The notes under the pieces were generated by a model. The model made no database searches, was not told the origin of the DNA, and saw only the letters and a list, made by a program, of their open reading frames with translations. This document shows, piece by piece, positions 41,329 to 51,160 of a stretch of 64,000 bases of DNA. The DNA comes from CAWHNT01 sp963830775. Lineage in GTDB: Bacteria; Pseudomonadota; Alphaproteobacteria; Geminicoccales; Geminicoccaceae. The position numbers and the translations under genes were made by a program. Positions within the stretch are counted from its first letter, which is position 1. Each line of letters starts with the position of its first letter. The DNA lies in assembly GCA_963830775.1 (NCBI GenBank), contig CAWHNT010000056.1:1-64000 (forward strand). The letters are read 5' to 3'.

Positions 41329-43368
41329 CTACTGCTTGAAGTACCACATCTCCGGATGCGAGGCCGCGGGTGCCCGGCAGTGCTGGGCGATGCAGACGCG
41401 GGCCGGGATGTTGCCGAGCTTGGTGCTCGCGAGGCGCACGCCCATGAAGGCCGGCGACTGGCCCACCGTGCCGATGCCGTACTGCTGGTCGACCAGGATC
41501 TTCCAGATCTCCTGCGCGTTCCGGATCCGCTCGGGCTCGGGCAGGCTCGCGGCGGCGCGGAACAGGTCGTAGATCTTGAGAAGGTTAGGATCGTCCGGCT
41601 TCTTGCCCTGCGCACCGTTCGACGAATACCACATGGCATAGGCCGGGCCCATGTAGGCCTCGGTCTGGTCGACCGGGATGGCATGGCGTGGGAAGAGGTA
41701 GAGCAGCTCGGTCCCGCCATTGGTCCAGATCAGGATGTGGTGCTCGTTGTTGCGCACCCGGGTCATGGCCAGATTGCGCTCGTACTCCTTCACCTCGCCA
41801 TAGACGCCGATCTGCCGCCATTGGTCGGCCACCATCTCGCCGATCTTGGGGAACGGCAGGAAGGCCTGGATCGTGGCGATCTCGATCCTGAGGCGCTCTC
41901 CATTGTCCGTGCGCAGGCGGAAGCCGTCGCTGTCCTTCTTGGTAAGCCCAAGCCCATCCAGGAGCGCGTTCGCCTGGGCCACGTCATGCGTGGACCACTT
42001 GGTGCGCCACTCCGGCCCCGGGTTGTAGGCCGAAGCCTCGCCCGGCGCCGCCGAGCCCGGCGTGCCGACGCCCAGCCAGAAGGTCTCGTTGAGCTGGTCG
42101 CGGTCGATGCCCATCGAAAGGGCGCGACGGAAGTCCGCACTCTTCAGGTACTTGGCGACCTCGGGATCGGACTCGTAGCTCTGGTTGACCTGGAGGACCG
42201 CGTCCGAGCCGTTGAAGGCCGTATCGAGATGAACCCTGTAGCCGCTCTTCTCCTGGTTCTCGAGGATCACCGGCAGCTTGCTGATGTCGATGTGCCGTTC
42301 CTGGAGATCGTACTCGCCGGCTATTGCCCGAAGGTTAAGAATCTCGAGATTCTCGGCCAGCGTCAGCACCACCCGGTCGATATAGGGCAGCTGGTTGCCT
42401 TCCGAGTCGACCGCCCAGTAGTAGGGGTTGCGCTCGAGCACCCAGGTGGGCGTGTTGATCGGCTGCACCATGTGCCAGGGGCCGATCGTCGGCAGCTCCG
42501 GGTTGAGCGACCAGTCCTTCTTGAAATGGATGAGCTGTACCCAGGTCTCGAAGCCAGCCTCCTTGGCCTTGGCGTTGACCTCATCGACCGATGAATACTT
42601 GGGAAGAAATTGCTTCAGGTAGTGAGCTGGCGAGTAGGCCCCGAACGTGAACTTCTGCGCCTGGCGCACGGACTGGCCACCGCCGATCAGCGTGTCGCCC
42701 GCCATCATGTCCTGGAACAGCGGGTAGGGGACGTCGAACTCGAACCGCACGGTGGTCTCGTCGACCTTGACGACGCGGCCGGGCTTGCCCTGCGGCTGCA
42801 TGTCGGCGATCGGCGTCGGCACCAGCTCCTTGTTGCTGTACAGGTCCTCGAACCAGAACACGAAGTCATCGGCGGTGAAGGGGGCGCCGTCCGACCACTT
42901 CATGCCCTTGCGCAAGGTAAGGGTGAAGCTCTTGCCGTCGTCGGCGAGCTTCCAGTCCTTGGCGACCGAGGGGGCAATCTGGGTGCCGGTGTAGTCCCAG
43001 AAGAGCGGCTTGTCGCTGGCGTTGATGCGGTTGCCGTTCTCGACATCGCCGGGGCCGGTGAAGCCGCGCCGCCAGGTGCCGCCATACTTGCCGATCTCGT
43101 GGACCGGCTTCAGCACCATGGGCTCTTCCGGGATGCGCTGCTCGACCGGCGGGAGCTTGCCGGCCTTCACCTGCTCGGCCAGCTGCGGCGCTTCCTTGAA
43201 GCTCTTGGGCCACTGCGCCGGGTCGCGGAGGACGGTGGCCCCCTCCATCTCCCCGATCAGGCCCGATTCCGCGAGTGTGCCCTGCGCCCAGCCCACCCGG
43301 CCGGGCAACCCTACCGCCAGTGCCGCCGTAAGGAAGAGAACGCCCGCGACCCGTCGCGTGCCCCACAT
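41329..43368 (-). CDS. ABC transporter substrate-binding protein, family 5 (SBP_bac_5)
   Basis: A 679-residue periplasmic binding protein with a Sec signal peptide (VLFLTAALAVGLPG..GWAQ). It has the family 5 blocks FTLTLRKGMKWSDGAPFTA, DDFVFWFEDL and RRALSMGIDRDQLNE. It is larger than typical OppA, like members that accept oligosaccharides or opines. An AGGCGG ribosome site precedes ATG 43368; the frame is open further upstream, but that part is not signal-like. It heads the importer operon and is divergent from yefM-yoeB. Confidence 0.92.
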   Translation of the reverse strand: MWGTRRVAGVLFLTAALAVGLPGRVGWAQGTLAESGLIGEMEGATVLRDPAQWPKSFKEAPQLAEQVKAGKLPPVEQRIPEEPMVLKPVHEIGKYGGTWRRGFTGPGDVENGNRINASDKPLFWDYTGTQIAPSVAKDWKLADDGKSFTLTLRKGMKWSDGAPFTADDFVFWFEDLYSNKELVPTPIADMQPQGKPGRVVKVDETTVRFEFDVPYPLFQDMMAGDTLIGGGQSVRQAQKFTFGAYSPAHYLKQFLPKYSSVDEVNAKAKEAGFETWVQLIHFKKDWSLNPELPTIGPWHMVQPINTPTWVLERNPYYWAVDSEGNQLPYIDRVVLTLAENLEILNLRAIAGEYDLQERHIDISKLPVILENQEKSGYRVHLDTAFNGSDAVLQVNQSYESDPEVAKYLKSADFRRALSMGIDRDQLNETFWLGVGTPGSAAPGEASAYNPGPEWRTKWSTHDVAQANALLDGLGLTKKDSDGFRLRTDNGERLRIEIATIQAFLPFPKIGEMVADQWRQIGVYGEVKEYERNLAMTRVRNNEHHILIWTNGGTELLYLFPRHAIPVDQTEAYMGPAYAMWYSSNGAQGKKPDDPNLLKIYDLFRAAASLPEPERIRNAQEIWKILVDQQYGIGTVGQSPAFMGVRLASTKLGNIPARVCIAQHCRAPAASHPEMWYFKQ

Positions 43369-43492
43369 CCGCCTGCCCCCCGATCCTTCTTCGGCCTCGA
43401 AGCCGTTGCGGGGAGAAGGCCTTTCAGGCCGGCATTTGTCAACGCCGGCGGGAGCCCGGCGCGTGTGGGGAGCACTGGACGGCAGAGCCATC

Positions 43493-43509
43493 GTACAGTA
43501 TGTCTGTAC
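43493..43509. promoter_or_regulatory. Probable YefM-YoeB operator
   Basis: GTACAG, 5 bases, CTGTAC: a perfect 6-bp inverted repeat 18 bp before the yefM start, with TGTAC/GTACA cores like the TGTACA cores reported for the E. coli yefM-yoeB operator. It most likely mediates autorepression. Confidence 0.65.
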
Positions 43510-43527
43510 CGTTTTGAGGAGAAGTCG

Positions 43528-43800
43528 ATGTCTCGCGCTTTGTCTTACAGCCAGCTCCGGGCCGAGCTGAAGTCGGTCCTCGACGAGGTCTGCGACACGC
43601 ACGAGCCCGCCTACGTGACCCGCCGCAATGGCGGCGACGTCGTTATCCTCGCGCGCGAGGACTACGAGGCGATGGACGAGACGGCTTACCTCCTGCGGTC
43701 GCCGGCGAACGCTCGCCGCCTCCGCGCGGCACTCAACGAGAAGCCGGAGGAGCGTATAGTCATGGACATAGACGAGCTGCGAAGCCTCGTTGAGGCTTGA
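43528..43800 (+). CDS. yefM: YefM/Phd-family antitoxin
   Basis: The 90-residue antitoxin opens MSRALSYSQLRAELKSVLDE and has the Phd/YefM pattern PAYVTRRNGGDVVILAREDY, followed by the toxin-neutralising C-terminal helix (RIVMDIDELRSLVEA). It binds the operator upstream and blocks YoeB. GAGGAGAAG precedes ATG 43528. It overlaps the toxin gene by 11 bp, ensuring coupled translation. Confidence 0.93.
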   Translation: MSRALSYSQLRAELKSVLDEVCDTHEPAYVTRRNGGDVVILAREDYEAMDETAYLLRSPANARRLRAALNEKPEERIVMDIDELRSLVEA

Positions 43801-44047
43801 GATCAGCCCCAGAGCTCTGGCGGACCTGCATCATTGGATAGAGCAGGATCGCCGTAAAGCGCTGAAGGTGATGGAGCTAATCGCGGTATGCCTGCGCGAT
43901 CCGTTTGTGGGTATCGGCAAGCCCGAGCCGCTCCAGCACGAATTCGCCGGCTGCTGGTCGAGGCGGATCGACCGTGAGCATCGGATCGTCTACCGGGTCG
44001 AGGGCGAGCGGCTGATCGTGCTCCAGTGCCGCTACCACTACGGATAG
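43790..44047 (+). CDS. yoeB: YoeB-family ribosome-dependent mRNA interferase toxin
   Basis: The 85-residue RelE-fold toxin cleaves mRNA at the ribosomal A site. The active-site region is present: FVGIGKPEPLQHEFAGCWSR, RRIDREHRIVYRV, and the ending CRYHYG with the His and Tyr used in catalysis. The start is TTG at 43790, inside the yefM 3' end; the weak start codon may help keep toxin below antitoxin. It ends 4 bp from the convergent DUF411 gene. Confidence 0.93.
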   Translation: MRLEISPRALADLHHWIEQDRRKALKVMELIAVCLRDPFVGIGKPEPLQHEFAGCWSRRIDREHRIVYRVEGERLIVLQCRYHYG

Positions 44048-44051
44048 GCGC

Positions 44052-44507
44052 CTACGGCCTGACCCGCAGCACGACCTCGCGCCGGCCATCAGCCGCGAAG
44101 GCGATCACGTCGTAGGGGTCGCCTTGTGTGCCTTCGACCTCCATGCCCGGCGAGCCCAACGGCATGCCGGGGACGGCGAGGCCCAGCCAGTCGGGCTGCT
44201 CGGTCAGGAGGCGCTGGACCGGCTCGACCGGCACGTGGCCCTCGACGACGTAGCGGCCGACCCTGGCCGTGTGGCAGCCGGTGAGCTCCTTCGGCACGCC
44301 GAGCTCGGCCCGGATCGGGTCGACATCGTCCAGCTCGTGCACGAGGACGTGAAAGTCGGCCGCCTCGAAGTGCCCGGCCCAGGCCGCACAGCAGGTGCAG
44401 CCCCGGCTCTTCCACAGCTCGAGCACCGGCGTCCCGGCGGCACGAGTGGGCCGGGCGGCGACCAGGGCAAACCCGGCCAGGAGCAGACGGCGTCGGATGA
44501 CTGGCAT
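44052..44507 (-). CDS. DUF411 metal-binding protein, exported
   Basis: A 151-residue protein with a signal peptide (MPVIRRRLLLAGFALVAARP) and the DUF411 core: SRGCTCCAAWAGHF with a CxCC metal site, LTGCHTARVGRYVVEGHVP and VPGMPLGSPGME. DUF411 proteins are associated with copper and other metal handling, and some are chaperone-like. ATG 44507 was chosen because the signal peptide starts there; the open frame extends to 44546. Confidence 0.9.
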   Translation of the reverse strand: MPVIRRRLLLAGFALVAARPTRAAGTPVLELWKSRGCTCCAAWAGHFEAADFHVLVHELDDVDPIRAELGVPKELTGCHTARVGRYVVEGHVPVEPVQRLLTEQPDWLGLAVPGMPLGSPGMEVEGTQGDPYDVIAFAADGRREVVLRVRP

Positions 44508-44567
44508 GGCGGGCACTCCCACAGGAACGATGCGACCCGCTATCACAACCGCGACCGCCCGACGGCG

Positions 44568-46391
44568 TCAAGGCTGGGGAGGCGGGGCCGCCTTGAGGTG
44601 GTCGGCCTGCTGCATGAAGTCGTGCCAGATCCGGGCCGGCAGGTCGGCTCCGCTCACGCGGGCGGTGGGGCTGGCGTCGTCGTTGCCGACCCAGACGCCC
44701 ACGACGGCATCGGCGGTGAAGCCGACATACCAGGCGTCGCGGTAGCCCTGGGTGGTGCCGGTCTTGCCGGCCGAGGGGCGGTCCAGGGCGGCAGCGCGGC
44801 CGGTGCCGGAGCGCACCGTCGCCAGGAGCATGTCGAGCAGCTCGCGGCGCCAGGGCATGGACGGTGCCGGCTCCGTGACGGGCCTGGGCCGGAGGTCGAT
44901 CTCATGCTCGCCGCCGCGAACGGCCGCGATGCCGTAGGGGGTGATGTCGAGCCGGCCGGTGGCGACGGCGGCGTAGGCGCGGGTGATCTCGAGCAGCGTG
45001 GTGCCGGAGGTGCCGAGGGCCAGGCTCGGGTTCGGCTCCAGCGGCGAGGCGATGCCGAGGCGGCGGGCGACCTCGATCACGCGCTCCGGGCCGACCTCTT
45101 GGATGAGCTTCACGGCGATGCTGTTGAGCGAGAGGGCGAAGGCCGTACGCAGCTCGACCGGGCCCATGTGGCGGCCGGAATGGTTCTCGGGCTGCCAGTC
45201 GCCGACCTGGACCGGCTCGTCGATCAGCACCGTGTCCGGCGTGAGCCCGGTTTCGAAGGCGGCCAGATAGACGAAGAGCTTGAACAGCGAGCCGGGCTGG
45301 CGCCTCGCCTGGGTGGCACGGTTGAACTGGCTCTCCCGGTAGTCCCGGCCGCCGACCATGGCGAGCACGGCACCGTCGGCGCCGAGGGCTACCAGGGCCG
45401 CCTGGCTCACCCGTTTCTCCGCGCCCTCGGCCGCCAGATGCGCTTCGATCACCCGCTCGGCCAGCGCCTGCAGCTCGAGGTCGAGCGTGGTGCGCACGGC
45501 ATAATCGGCCGAGAGCGGACCCAGGAGCTCGCCGGCCTCGCCGGCAGCCCAATCGGCGAAGTACGCTCGCCCCGGCACGGCCTCGGGCTCGACGACGGGC
45601 ACGGCCGGGCTCGCCCGTGCCGCGTCGGCAGCCTCCTGGGCGAGGACGCCCGCGTCCACCATGGCGCCCAGCACGACGGAGGCCCGCTCCTGGGCCACTG
45701 TCAGGTCTCGGGTTGGTGCGTAGTCCGACGGTGCCTGGATCAGGCCAGCCAGCATGGCGGCCTCGCTGAGCGAGAGCTCACGGGCGGGCTTGCGGAAGTA
45801 ACGCCGGGCGGCACCTTCGACGCCGTAGGCACCGGCGCCGAAATAGACCCCGTTCAGATAGCGCTCGAGGATCTCGTCCTTGCTCAGCCGCAGCTCGAGC
45901 CAGACCGCGAGCATCGCCTCCTGCAGCTTGCGGCGCAGGGTCCGCTCCTGGGACAGATAGAGCAGGCGGGCGAGCTGCTGGGTGATCGTGCTGCCGCCCT
46001 CGCGCACGCCGCCGGCGGTGAGGTTGGCCACCAGCGCCCGGCCGATGCCGCGGAGGTCCACGCCCAGATGGCTGCGGAAGCGGCGGTCCTCGATCGCGAG
46101 CACGGCGTCGGCCAGATGCGGCGGAAGGGTGGCGAGATCGACCGGTGAGCCCCGGAAGGCGCCGCGGGTCGCGAACACGCGGCCGTCAGTGGACTCCAGC
46201 AGCAGTGACGGGCGGGGTGGGTCAGGCGGTCCGGTGACGGGCAAGCTCAGCGCCAGCCAGCCGAAGGCGGCGAGGAGCACGACCGCGAGCACGGCGAGCA
46301 GCTGGGCCGAGCGCGTGAGCACCGGACCCAGCCACTGGGGGCGGCTGCGGGTCGAAGCCCGGCCGAACAGGGCCAGCACGGCCGACCTCAC
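44568..46391 (-). CDS. Class A penicillin-binding protein (PBP1-like transglycosylase/transpeptidase)
   Basis: A 607-residue bifunctional peptidoglycan synthase. After a membrane anchor (LLAVLAVVLLAAFGWLALSL), the GT51 domain shows AIEDRRFRSHLGVD and GGSTITQQLARL; the transpeptidase domain has SxxK as PGSLFKLF, SxN as SLNSIAV, and KTG as AGKTGTTQGY. The C-terminus is short, without extra domains. A GTG at 46391 five bases after GGAGGAGGAG is a better start than the ATG at 46445. Confidence 0.94.
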   Translation of the reverse strand: MRSAVLALFGRASTRSRPQWLGPVLTRSAQLLAVLAVVLLAAFGWLALSLPVTGPPDPPRPSLLLESTDGRVFATRGAFRGSPVDLATLPPHLADAVLAIEDRRFRSHLGVDLRGIGRALVANLTAGGVREGGSTITQQLARLLYLSQERTLRRKLQEAMLAVWLELRLSKDEILERYLNGVYFGAGAYGVEGAARRYFRKPARELSLSEAAMLAGLIQAPSDYAPTRDLTVAQERASVVLGAMVDAGVLAQEAADAARASPAVPVVEPEAVPGRAYFADWAAGEAGELLGPLSADYAVRTTLDLELQALAERVIEAHLAAEGAEKRVSQAALVALGADGAVLAMVGGRDYRESQFNRATQARRQPGSLFKLFVYLAAFETGLTPDTVLIDEPVQVGDWQPENHSGRHMGPVELRTAFALSLNSIAVKLIQEVGPERVIEVARRLGIASPLEPNPSLALGTSGTTLLEITRAYAAVATGRLDITPYGIAAVRGGEHEIDLRPRPVTEPAPSMPWRRELLDMLLATVRSGTGRAAALDRPSAGKTGTTQGYRDAWYVGFTADAVVGVWVGNDDASPTARVSGADLPARIWHDFMQQADHLKAAPPPQP

Positions 46392-46519
46392 GACTGCTCC
46401 TCCTCCGGCGATCACGCTGGAGGGTAAACCCGTGAGAGGCGGCATGTTTCCACCGCCACGGATCGCGAAACCGGCGCCGGGGGCAGGATGTTCATCGTCC
46501 GGCAGCAGGAGTGCCGGTC

Positions 46520-46744
46520 ATGGCCAGGCAGTCGAAGGCGCAGCAGGAGACCGTCGAGCGCGTCATGCACGAGTTCAAGCATGGCGAGCTGGAGAGCAGC
46601 GGCGGCCGGAAGGTGAAGAACCCAAAGCAGGCGATCGCGATCGCGCTGCACGAGGCGGGCGCTACGAACCAGGAGAGCCCGGCCAAGAACCGCCAGAACC
46701 TGCGCAAGACCAAGGCGCGCGAGCGTAAGGCCGAGATCGGATAG
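46520..46744 (+). CDS. DUF6496 small basic protein
   Basis: A 74-residue, strongly charged protein (MARQSKAQQETVERVMHEFK, then GGRKVKNPKQAIAIALHEAG and an Arg/Lys tail) of the DUF6496 family. Function is unknown; the basic composition would suit nucleic-acid binding. AGGAG at 46507-46511 supports ATG 46520, though GTG 46511 is in frame. Confidence 0.8.
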   Translation: MARQSKAQQETVERVMHEFKHGELESSGGRKVKNPKQAIAIALHEAGATNQESPAKNRQNLRKTKARERKAEIG

Positions 46745-46760
46745 CGCCGAGGCGCTCAGG

Positions 46761-48147
46761 TCAGCCCAGGCTTGCACCCGGGCGGCTGAGCTGCAGCTCC
46801 GGCAGGAGCCGGCGTGTGCTGAGCTGGGCAACGTGCATCGCGGCGACTGCGACCAGGACGGTGATCGCAGGCTCGATCGGGTAGCGGTAGCGGAAGAAGT
46901 AGGCCGGGACGATCACGAACGGGGCGGCGTAGGCGGCGAGCAGGGTCAGCGGGATGAGCAGGAGCCGTTGGCGGAAGGCGAGGAGGAGGCCCATGACCAC
47001 GCCGAAGATGCCCAAGATTGCCATCACCACCGGCAGGCTGCCGTAAAGGACGAACTGGAGCAGGTTGGCGGCTCCGATCTGGAGCATCAGGGCAGGGTTC
47101 TCCAGGACGAACGCCTTGGCCTGGTCCAGGAACCACCGGTCGCGCTGGGCCTCGTTCATGGCCTGGTAATCGGGCCCGCCTACAGTGAGCGCCACCTGCC
47201 GCTGCCAAGCTTCCAGCGCCCGCCGCTCGTCCTGCGGCTGCCAGCCCAGGGAACGGGTGATGCGGGATGTAGCGTCGAACGCGCTGCTGGCGGTCCAGGG
47301 CGGTGGGACGGGGATGGCCACGCTGTCGGGTGCGAAGGTCTTGGCCAGTGCCACCGTGCCGATGAAGGCGATCTGGCCCGAGCCGTTGCGCACCGGGACG
47401 ACCTCGCCGAAGGCGAGATAGTTGCGCGTCGTCCACGGCGCCACGAGCAGCACGGCCACCAGTGCCGTCACCGCCGACAGGCGCAGGGCCGCGCCCAGGC
47501 TGGGCGCGAAGAGGAAGAGGAGGAGCACCATGGCGGGGAGCAGGATCATGGCGCTCGACCAGGTCAGCACGGTGAGCGCCAGCATGGCGCCGAGCACGGC
47601 CGCCGACCCTCGGCGTCAGCCGGTCGGCATGGCGGACGAAATAGTAGAGCATCAGGGCGACGCAGAAGCCGGCCATCAGAGAGGCGTTGAGCTTGATCGA
47701 GTGGTCGCGGGCGGTGACCAGGAAGAGAAGGAGGGCGGTGATCCCGGCCCAGGGCCCGGCGATGCGCCGTGCGGTCAACGCCACGAGGACGGCAGCGCCG
47801 GCGACGCTGGCAAGCGACACCAGCATCATGAGAAGCCGGCTGGTCTCGCCGAAGAGGTACATCAGCCCAGCGTAGACGACCGTGAACACCGGGTCGGCCC
47901 AGGCGGTGGGATAGTACTGGTCCGGCGAGGTGTCGGCGAACAGCCAGCGGTTGACGCCGTCGAAGCTGTAGCCGTGGCCGGTAGCCAGATTGCGCGCGAT
48001 CCATTCGGGCTCGAAGCCACGCATCCTGGGCCAGGTGAGAAGGGCCGCCACGATCAGGCAGGCGACGAAGAGGGCGACGACGCCGAGCGTCAGGCTCAGG
48101 AATCGTCGCTCGACGAGCCAGGTCAGACGGGCCAGGAGGGCTGACAT
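46761..48147 (-). CDS. Glycosyltransferase family 39 (ArnT/PMT-like) membrane protein; one frame break
   Basis: A polytopic inner-membrane protein of about 461 residues. The N-terminal frame gives a TM followed by a first periplasmic loop FEPEWIARNLATGHGYSFDG and QYYPTAWADPVF, as in GT39 transferases that use polyprenyl-phosphate sugars. One extra base in CCC at 47607-47609 shifts the frame to SAAVLGAMLALTVLTW, which continues with six or more membrane segments to the stop at 46761. It is 16 bp after the GT2 gene; the pair probably makes and then transfers a lipid-linked sugar. Confidence 0.85.
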
Positions 48148-48163
48148 TACCGGTTTCCTCGCC

Positions 48164-49189
48164 TCAGCCCGCGCGCGGCTCGCCGCCGTCCCGCGCCGCC
48201 TCACCGACGAGGCGGATCAGGCGGCGGTGCATGACGAAGTTCTCGTTGTGGTACTTGTTGATCGTGTCCAGCATGACGCCCACCACGAAGAAGATCACCG
48301 AGGTGATCCCGATCCCGGCCGCCAGGATCGCCATCGGCACGTGGGTCACGAATTTGGTGTGGTAGTAGTCGAGGATCGGCGGGATGCCGCAGGCGATGGA
48401 CGCCAGAGCCAGGACAAGGCTCAGCGTCAGGAAGAACATCAGCGGCTTGTAGTCCTTGCAGATCGCGAAGATCGTGCGCAGGATGATGTAGCCGTCGCTG
48501 AAGGTACTGAGCTTGGAGACGCTGCCCTCGGGCCGGCTGCCGTAGGGTACCGGGTGCTCCACGAGCCGGAACGACTTGGCGGCTGCCTGGAGCGTCAGCT
48601 CGGTCTCGATCTCGAAACCCTGGCTCACCAGCGGCACGGACTTGACGAAGTCGCGCGAGAAGACGCGGTAGCCGGAGAGCACATCGGTGAGCCGGATGCC
48701 GAACAGGCGGGAGATGATCCAGGACATCATCCGGTTGCCGAACAGATGAAAGCGGCGGAAGGACTCGCCGCCGAAGCTGGAGAGGCGGGTGCCGACGACC
48801 ATGTCGGCGGCGGTGCTCTGAAGCATGGCGATCAGGGCCGGTGCCGACTCGGGCGGGTAGGTCGCGTCGCCGTCGACCAGCACGTAGATGTCGGCCTCCA
48901 CCGTCTCGAACATGTGCCGGACGACGTTGCCTTTGCCCTGTCGCACGGACGATACCACCGTCGCCCCGTGCTCGCGGGCGACGCGGGCAGTGGCGTCCGT
49001 GGAGTTGTTGTCGAAGACGTAGATGGCCGCACCAGGGAGGGCTAGGCGGAAGCCCTCGATCACCTGGGCGACCGTGACCTCCTCGTTGTAGCAGGGGATC
49101 AGCACGGCTATCCGATCGCTGGCTGCCGGCTCGCGGGCCGGCTCGATCGTAGTCCCGACAGAGAGGGGGCGGATCTCGGCCGTCAGCAT
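48164..49189 (-). CDS. Glycosyltransferase family 2 (polyprenyl-phosphate sugar synthase type)
   Basis: The 341-residue protein has a GT-A fold with IAVLIPCYNEEVTVAQVIEG, DNNSTDATA and the metal motif VDGDATYPPES, then a DPM1-like LSGYRVFSRDF segment and two C-terminal TM helices (LMFFLTLSLVLALASIAC and IGITSVIFFVVGVML). Such enzymes build undecaprenyl-phosphate-linked sugars. It probably supplies the GT39 enzyme encoded right behind it. The divergent neighbour is the first arylsulfotransferase-like gene, 609 bp away. Confidence 0.92.
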   Translation of the reverse strand: MLTAEIRPLSVGTTIEPAREPAASDRIAVLIPCYNEEVTVAQVIEGFRLALPGAAIYVFDNNSTDATARVAREHGATVVSSVRQGKGNVVRHMFETVEADIYVLVDGDATYPPESAPALIAMLQSTAADMVVGTRLSSFGGESFRRFHLFGNRMMSWIISRLFGIRLTDVLSGYRVFSRDFVKSVPLVSQGFEIETELTLQAAAKSFRLVEHPVPYGSRPEGSVSKLSTFSDGYIILRTIFAICKDYKPLMFFLTLSLVLALASIACGIPPILDYYHTKFVTHVPMAILAAGIGITSVIFFVVGVMLDTINKYHNENFVMHRRLIRLVGEAARDGGEPRAG

Positions 49190-49798
49190 CCGGTGCCCAT
49201 CCAGGAAGGCGAAAGGGACCCCGTGGCCGGCATATGCTTACCCTCGTTCGGGAAGGTCCGACCTCGCCGTCGCTGGCCCAGTCCCGGCCAAGCCGGGCTG
49301 CCGCCCGGGCCGGAGTGCCATGCCTGCTGGTCGGGGGATGGAAGCGCGGGCAACGTTGAGACTGGCAAGGCCGTGCAGCCGCGTTCCGCATAAATGGCAA
49401 TGGGTGGGGCTTATATTCGGGGCCGGATGGCGGGACAAGTGGCGCAGCCGGTGCGCGCGCTTGCCGGTTGCATTCGGGCCAGGGTCAAGGCACGCTTGAA
49501 GCATAGATCGTTGGTTTGGGGTATGTGCGCTTGAGAGCGAAGCAACACCTTGCCGAACCGGTAAGGTCAGGTCTTTCCGCGGCTTGCCGCTCCGTCGGCA
49601 GCAGCCGCGCAGGCAGCAGGAGCCCCGCGCCGGCCGGTTAGCGGAGCACGGCGCACCGGCAGTGATGCGCGGCGGGCACAGTCCGGCGCGCATCGGACGG
49701 CGTGGCGAAAGCTTAAGCAGACATCCGGAGCATGATGGTCAAGGTGCCGCGCGCGAGCTGAGACTCGGCGTCGGGAACGTCACGGAGCTAGGGAAACG
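49190..49798. other. Divergent intergenic region, no gene recognised
   Basis: A 609-bp gap between GT2 (minus) and the first arylsulfotransferase-like gene (plus). I found no protein or tRNA. It holds a 9-bp hairpin at 49547-49567 and presumably both promoters; its length leaves room for a regulatory RNA or long leader. Confidence 0.5.
49547..49567 (+). repeat. Short RNA-type hairpin upstream of the arylsulfotransferase cluster
   Basis: ACCTTGCCG, loop AAC, CGGTAAGGT pairs along 9 bp with one G-U wobble. No T-run follows. It could be part of the long leader of the operon. Confidence 0.4.
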
Positions 49799-51116
49799 AT
49801 GGCGACAATTCGGCCGGTCGAGGTTGCGGCGATGGTGGTCGGTGTGGGGCTGCTCGCCTATGTCGGCGGCCTGATCTCGGCCAACGCGAACCTGGCGCCA
49901 TACCAGATGGTGAAGGAAGCGGACCGGGCGGCCAGCGACTGGCGGCAGAACTGGCGCTCCTATCTGGGCCTCCGGGCCATGTACCTGAAGCCGGCCTCCC
50001 GGAATGCCGCCAGCGGGGTCACGGTCAACGACCCGGCCGCCTTCCCGGGCTACACGTTCGTCACCACCATGTTCGCCGACGGGTTCTACCCGGCCCTGAT
50101 GGACATGCAGGGCAAGGTCGTCCACCGCTGGAAGATCGCCTACAGCGACGCGTTCCCCGACCCGCCGCAGCTCGATTACGACGTCGACGACCTGGACACC
50201 GTTGTCCACGGTGCCGAGGTCTTCCCGGACGGCAGCGTGCTGCTGAACTGGTCGGGCTACGGGCTGGCCAAGCTCGACCGCTGCGCCAAGGTGGAGTGGT
50301 CGATCCCGCGGATCACGCATCACGCGGTCGACGTGCTGCCCAACGGCGAGATCCTGACCCTCTCGCGCACCTTCGCGACCGAGAAGGAGTTCCGTCCCGG
50401 CATGACCATGCCCGACCGGGGCTATATCTGGCGCGACGAGATCATGCGGATCTCGGCCGACGGCAAGATCCTGGAGGAGCTGCCGGTCTGGGACCTGTTC
50501 TACAACAACGGCCGCGAGGCGCTGCTGTCGCGGATCATGACCCAGTCCACGCAGTGGCAGAACGTGGTCGACCCGCTCCATACCAACGACATCGAGGTGC
50601 TGACGGAGCAGATGGCGCCGGCCTTCCCGATGTTCACGGCGGGCGACGTGATCCTCTCCTTTCGCGGCCTGAACATGCTGATGGTGATCGATTCCTCGCT
50701 GCAAGAAGGTGAAGTGGCTGCAGCAGGGTCCCTACATCCGGCAGCACGACCCGGACTTCATGCCGAATGGCCACATCCTGGTCTTCGACAACCGTGACGG
50801 CGGCATCGACCGGGTCTGGGGCTATAGCCGGGTCATGGAGATGGATCCGGCCACCGGGAACGTGGTCTGGCAGTACCAGGGCACCGACGAGGCACCGTTC
50901 TACACCCGTTCGCGCGGACGCTCGGCCTTGCTGCCGAACGGCAACGTGCTCGTGAGCGAGTTCAACCGCGGCCGGGTGTTCGAGGTCACGCGCCCCGACA
51001 ACAAGATCGTGTGGGACTGGACCAACTCGCCAGAGCCCGGCCTGATCGGGCTCGTGACGCAAGCCGAGCGGATCCCGCTCGAGGCCGCCACCTTCGTCGG
51101 CCAGTCCTGTCCCTGA
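49799..51116 (+). CDS. Arylsulfotransferase (ASST)-family-like protein 1; one frame break
   Basis: A membrane-anchored beta-propeller-like protein of about 438 residues. It starts with one TM (VEVAAMVVGVGLLAYVGGLI), then repeated blade motifs: TVVHGAEVFPDGSVLLNW, ITHHAVDVLPNGEIL, LHTNDIEVLTEQMAPAFPMF, and RQHDPDFMPNGHILVFDN. These recur in ASST-type proteins, which move sulfate between phenols through an active-site His; sulfotransferase activity here is unproven. One extra base near 50702 breaks the frame before KKVKWLQQGPYI. It is first of three tandem paralogues and the most divergent. GGGAAACG precedes ATG 49799. Confidence 0.78.
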
Positions 51117-51160
51117 AGGACCGATCGGCCCCTTCCGATTCGCTGCTGGAAAGATAGAGG

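Noticed and set aside
49190..49798. tRNA or riboswitch upstream of the ASST-like cluster
   Set aside because: No cloverleaf or recognised aptamer could be drawn; only a 9-bp hairpin was found.
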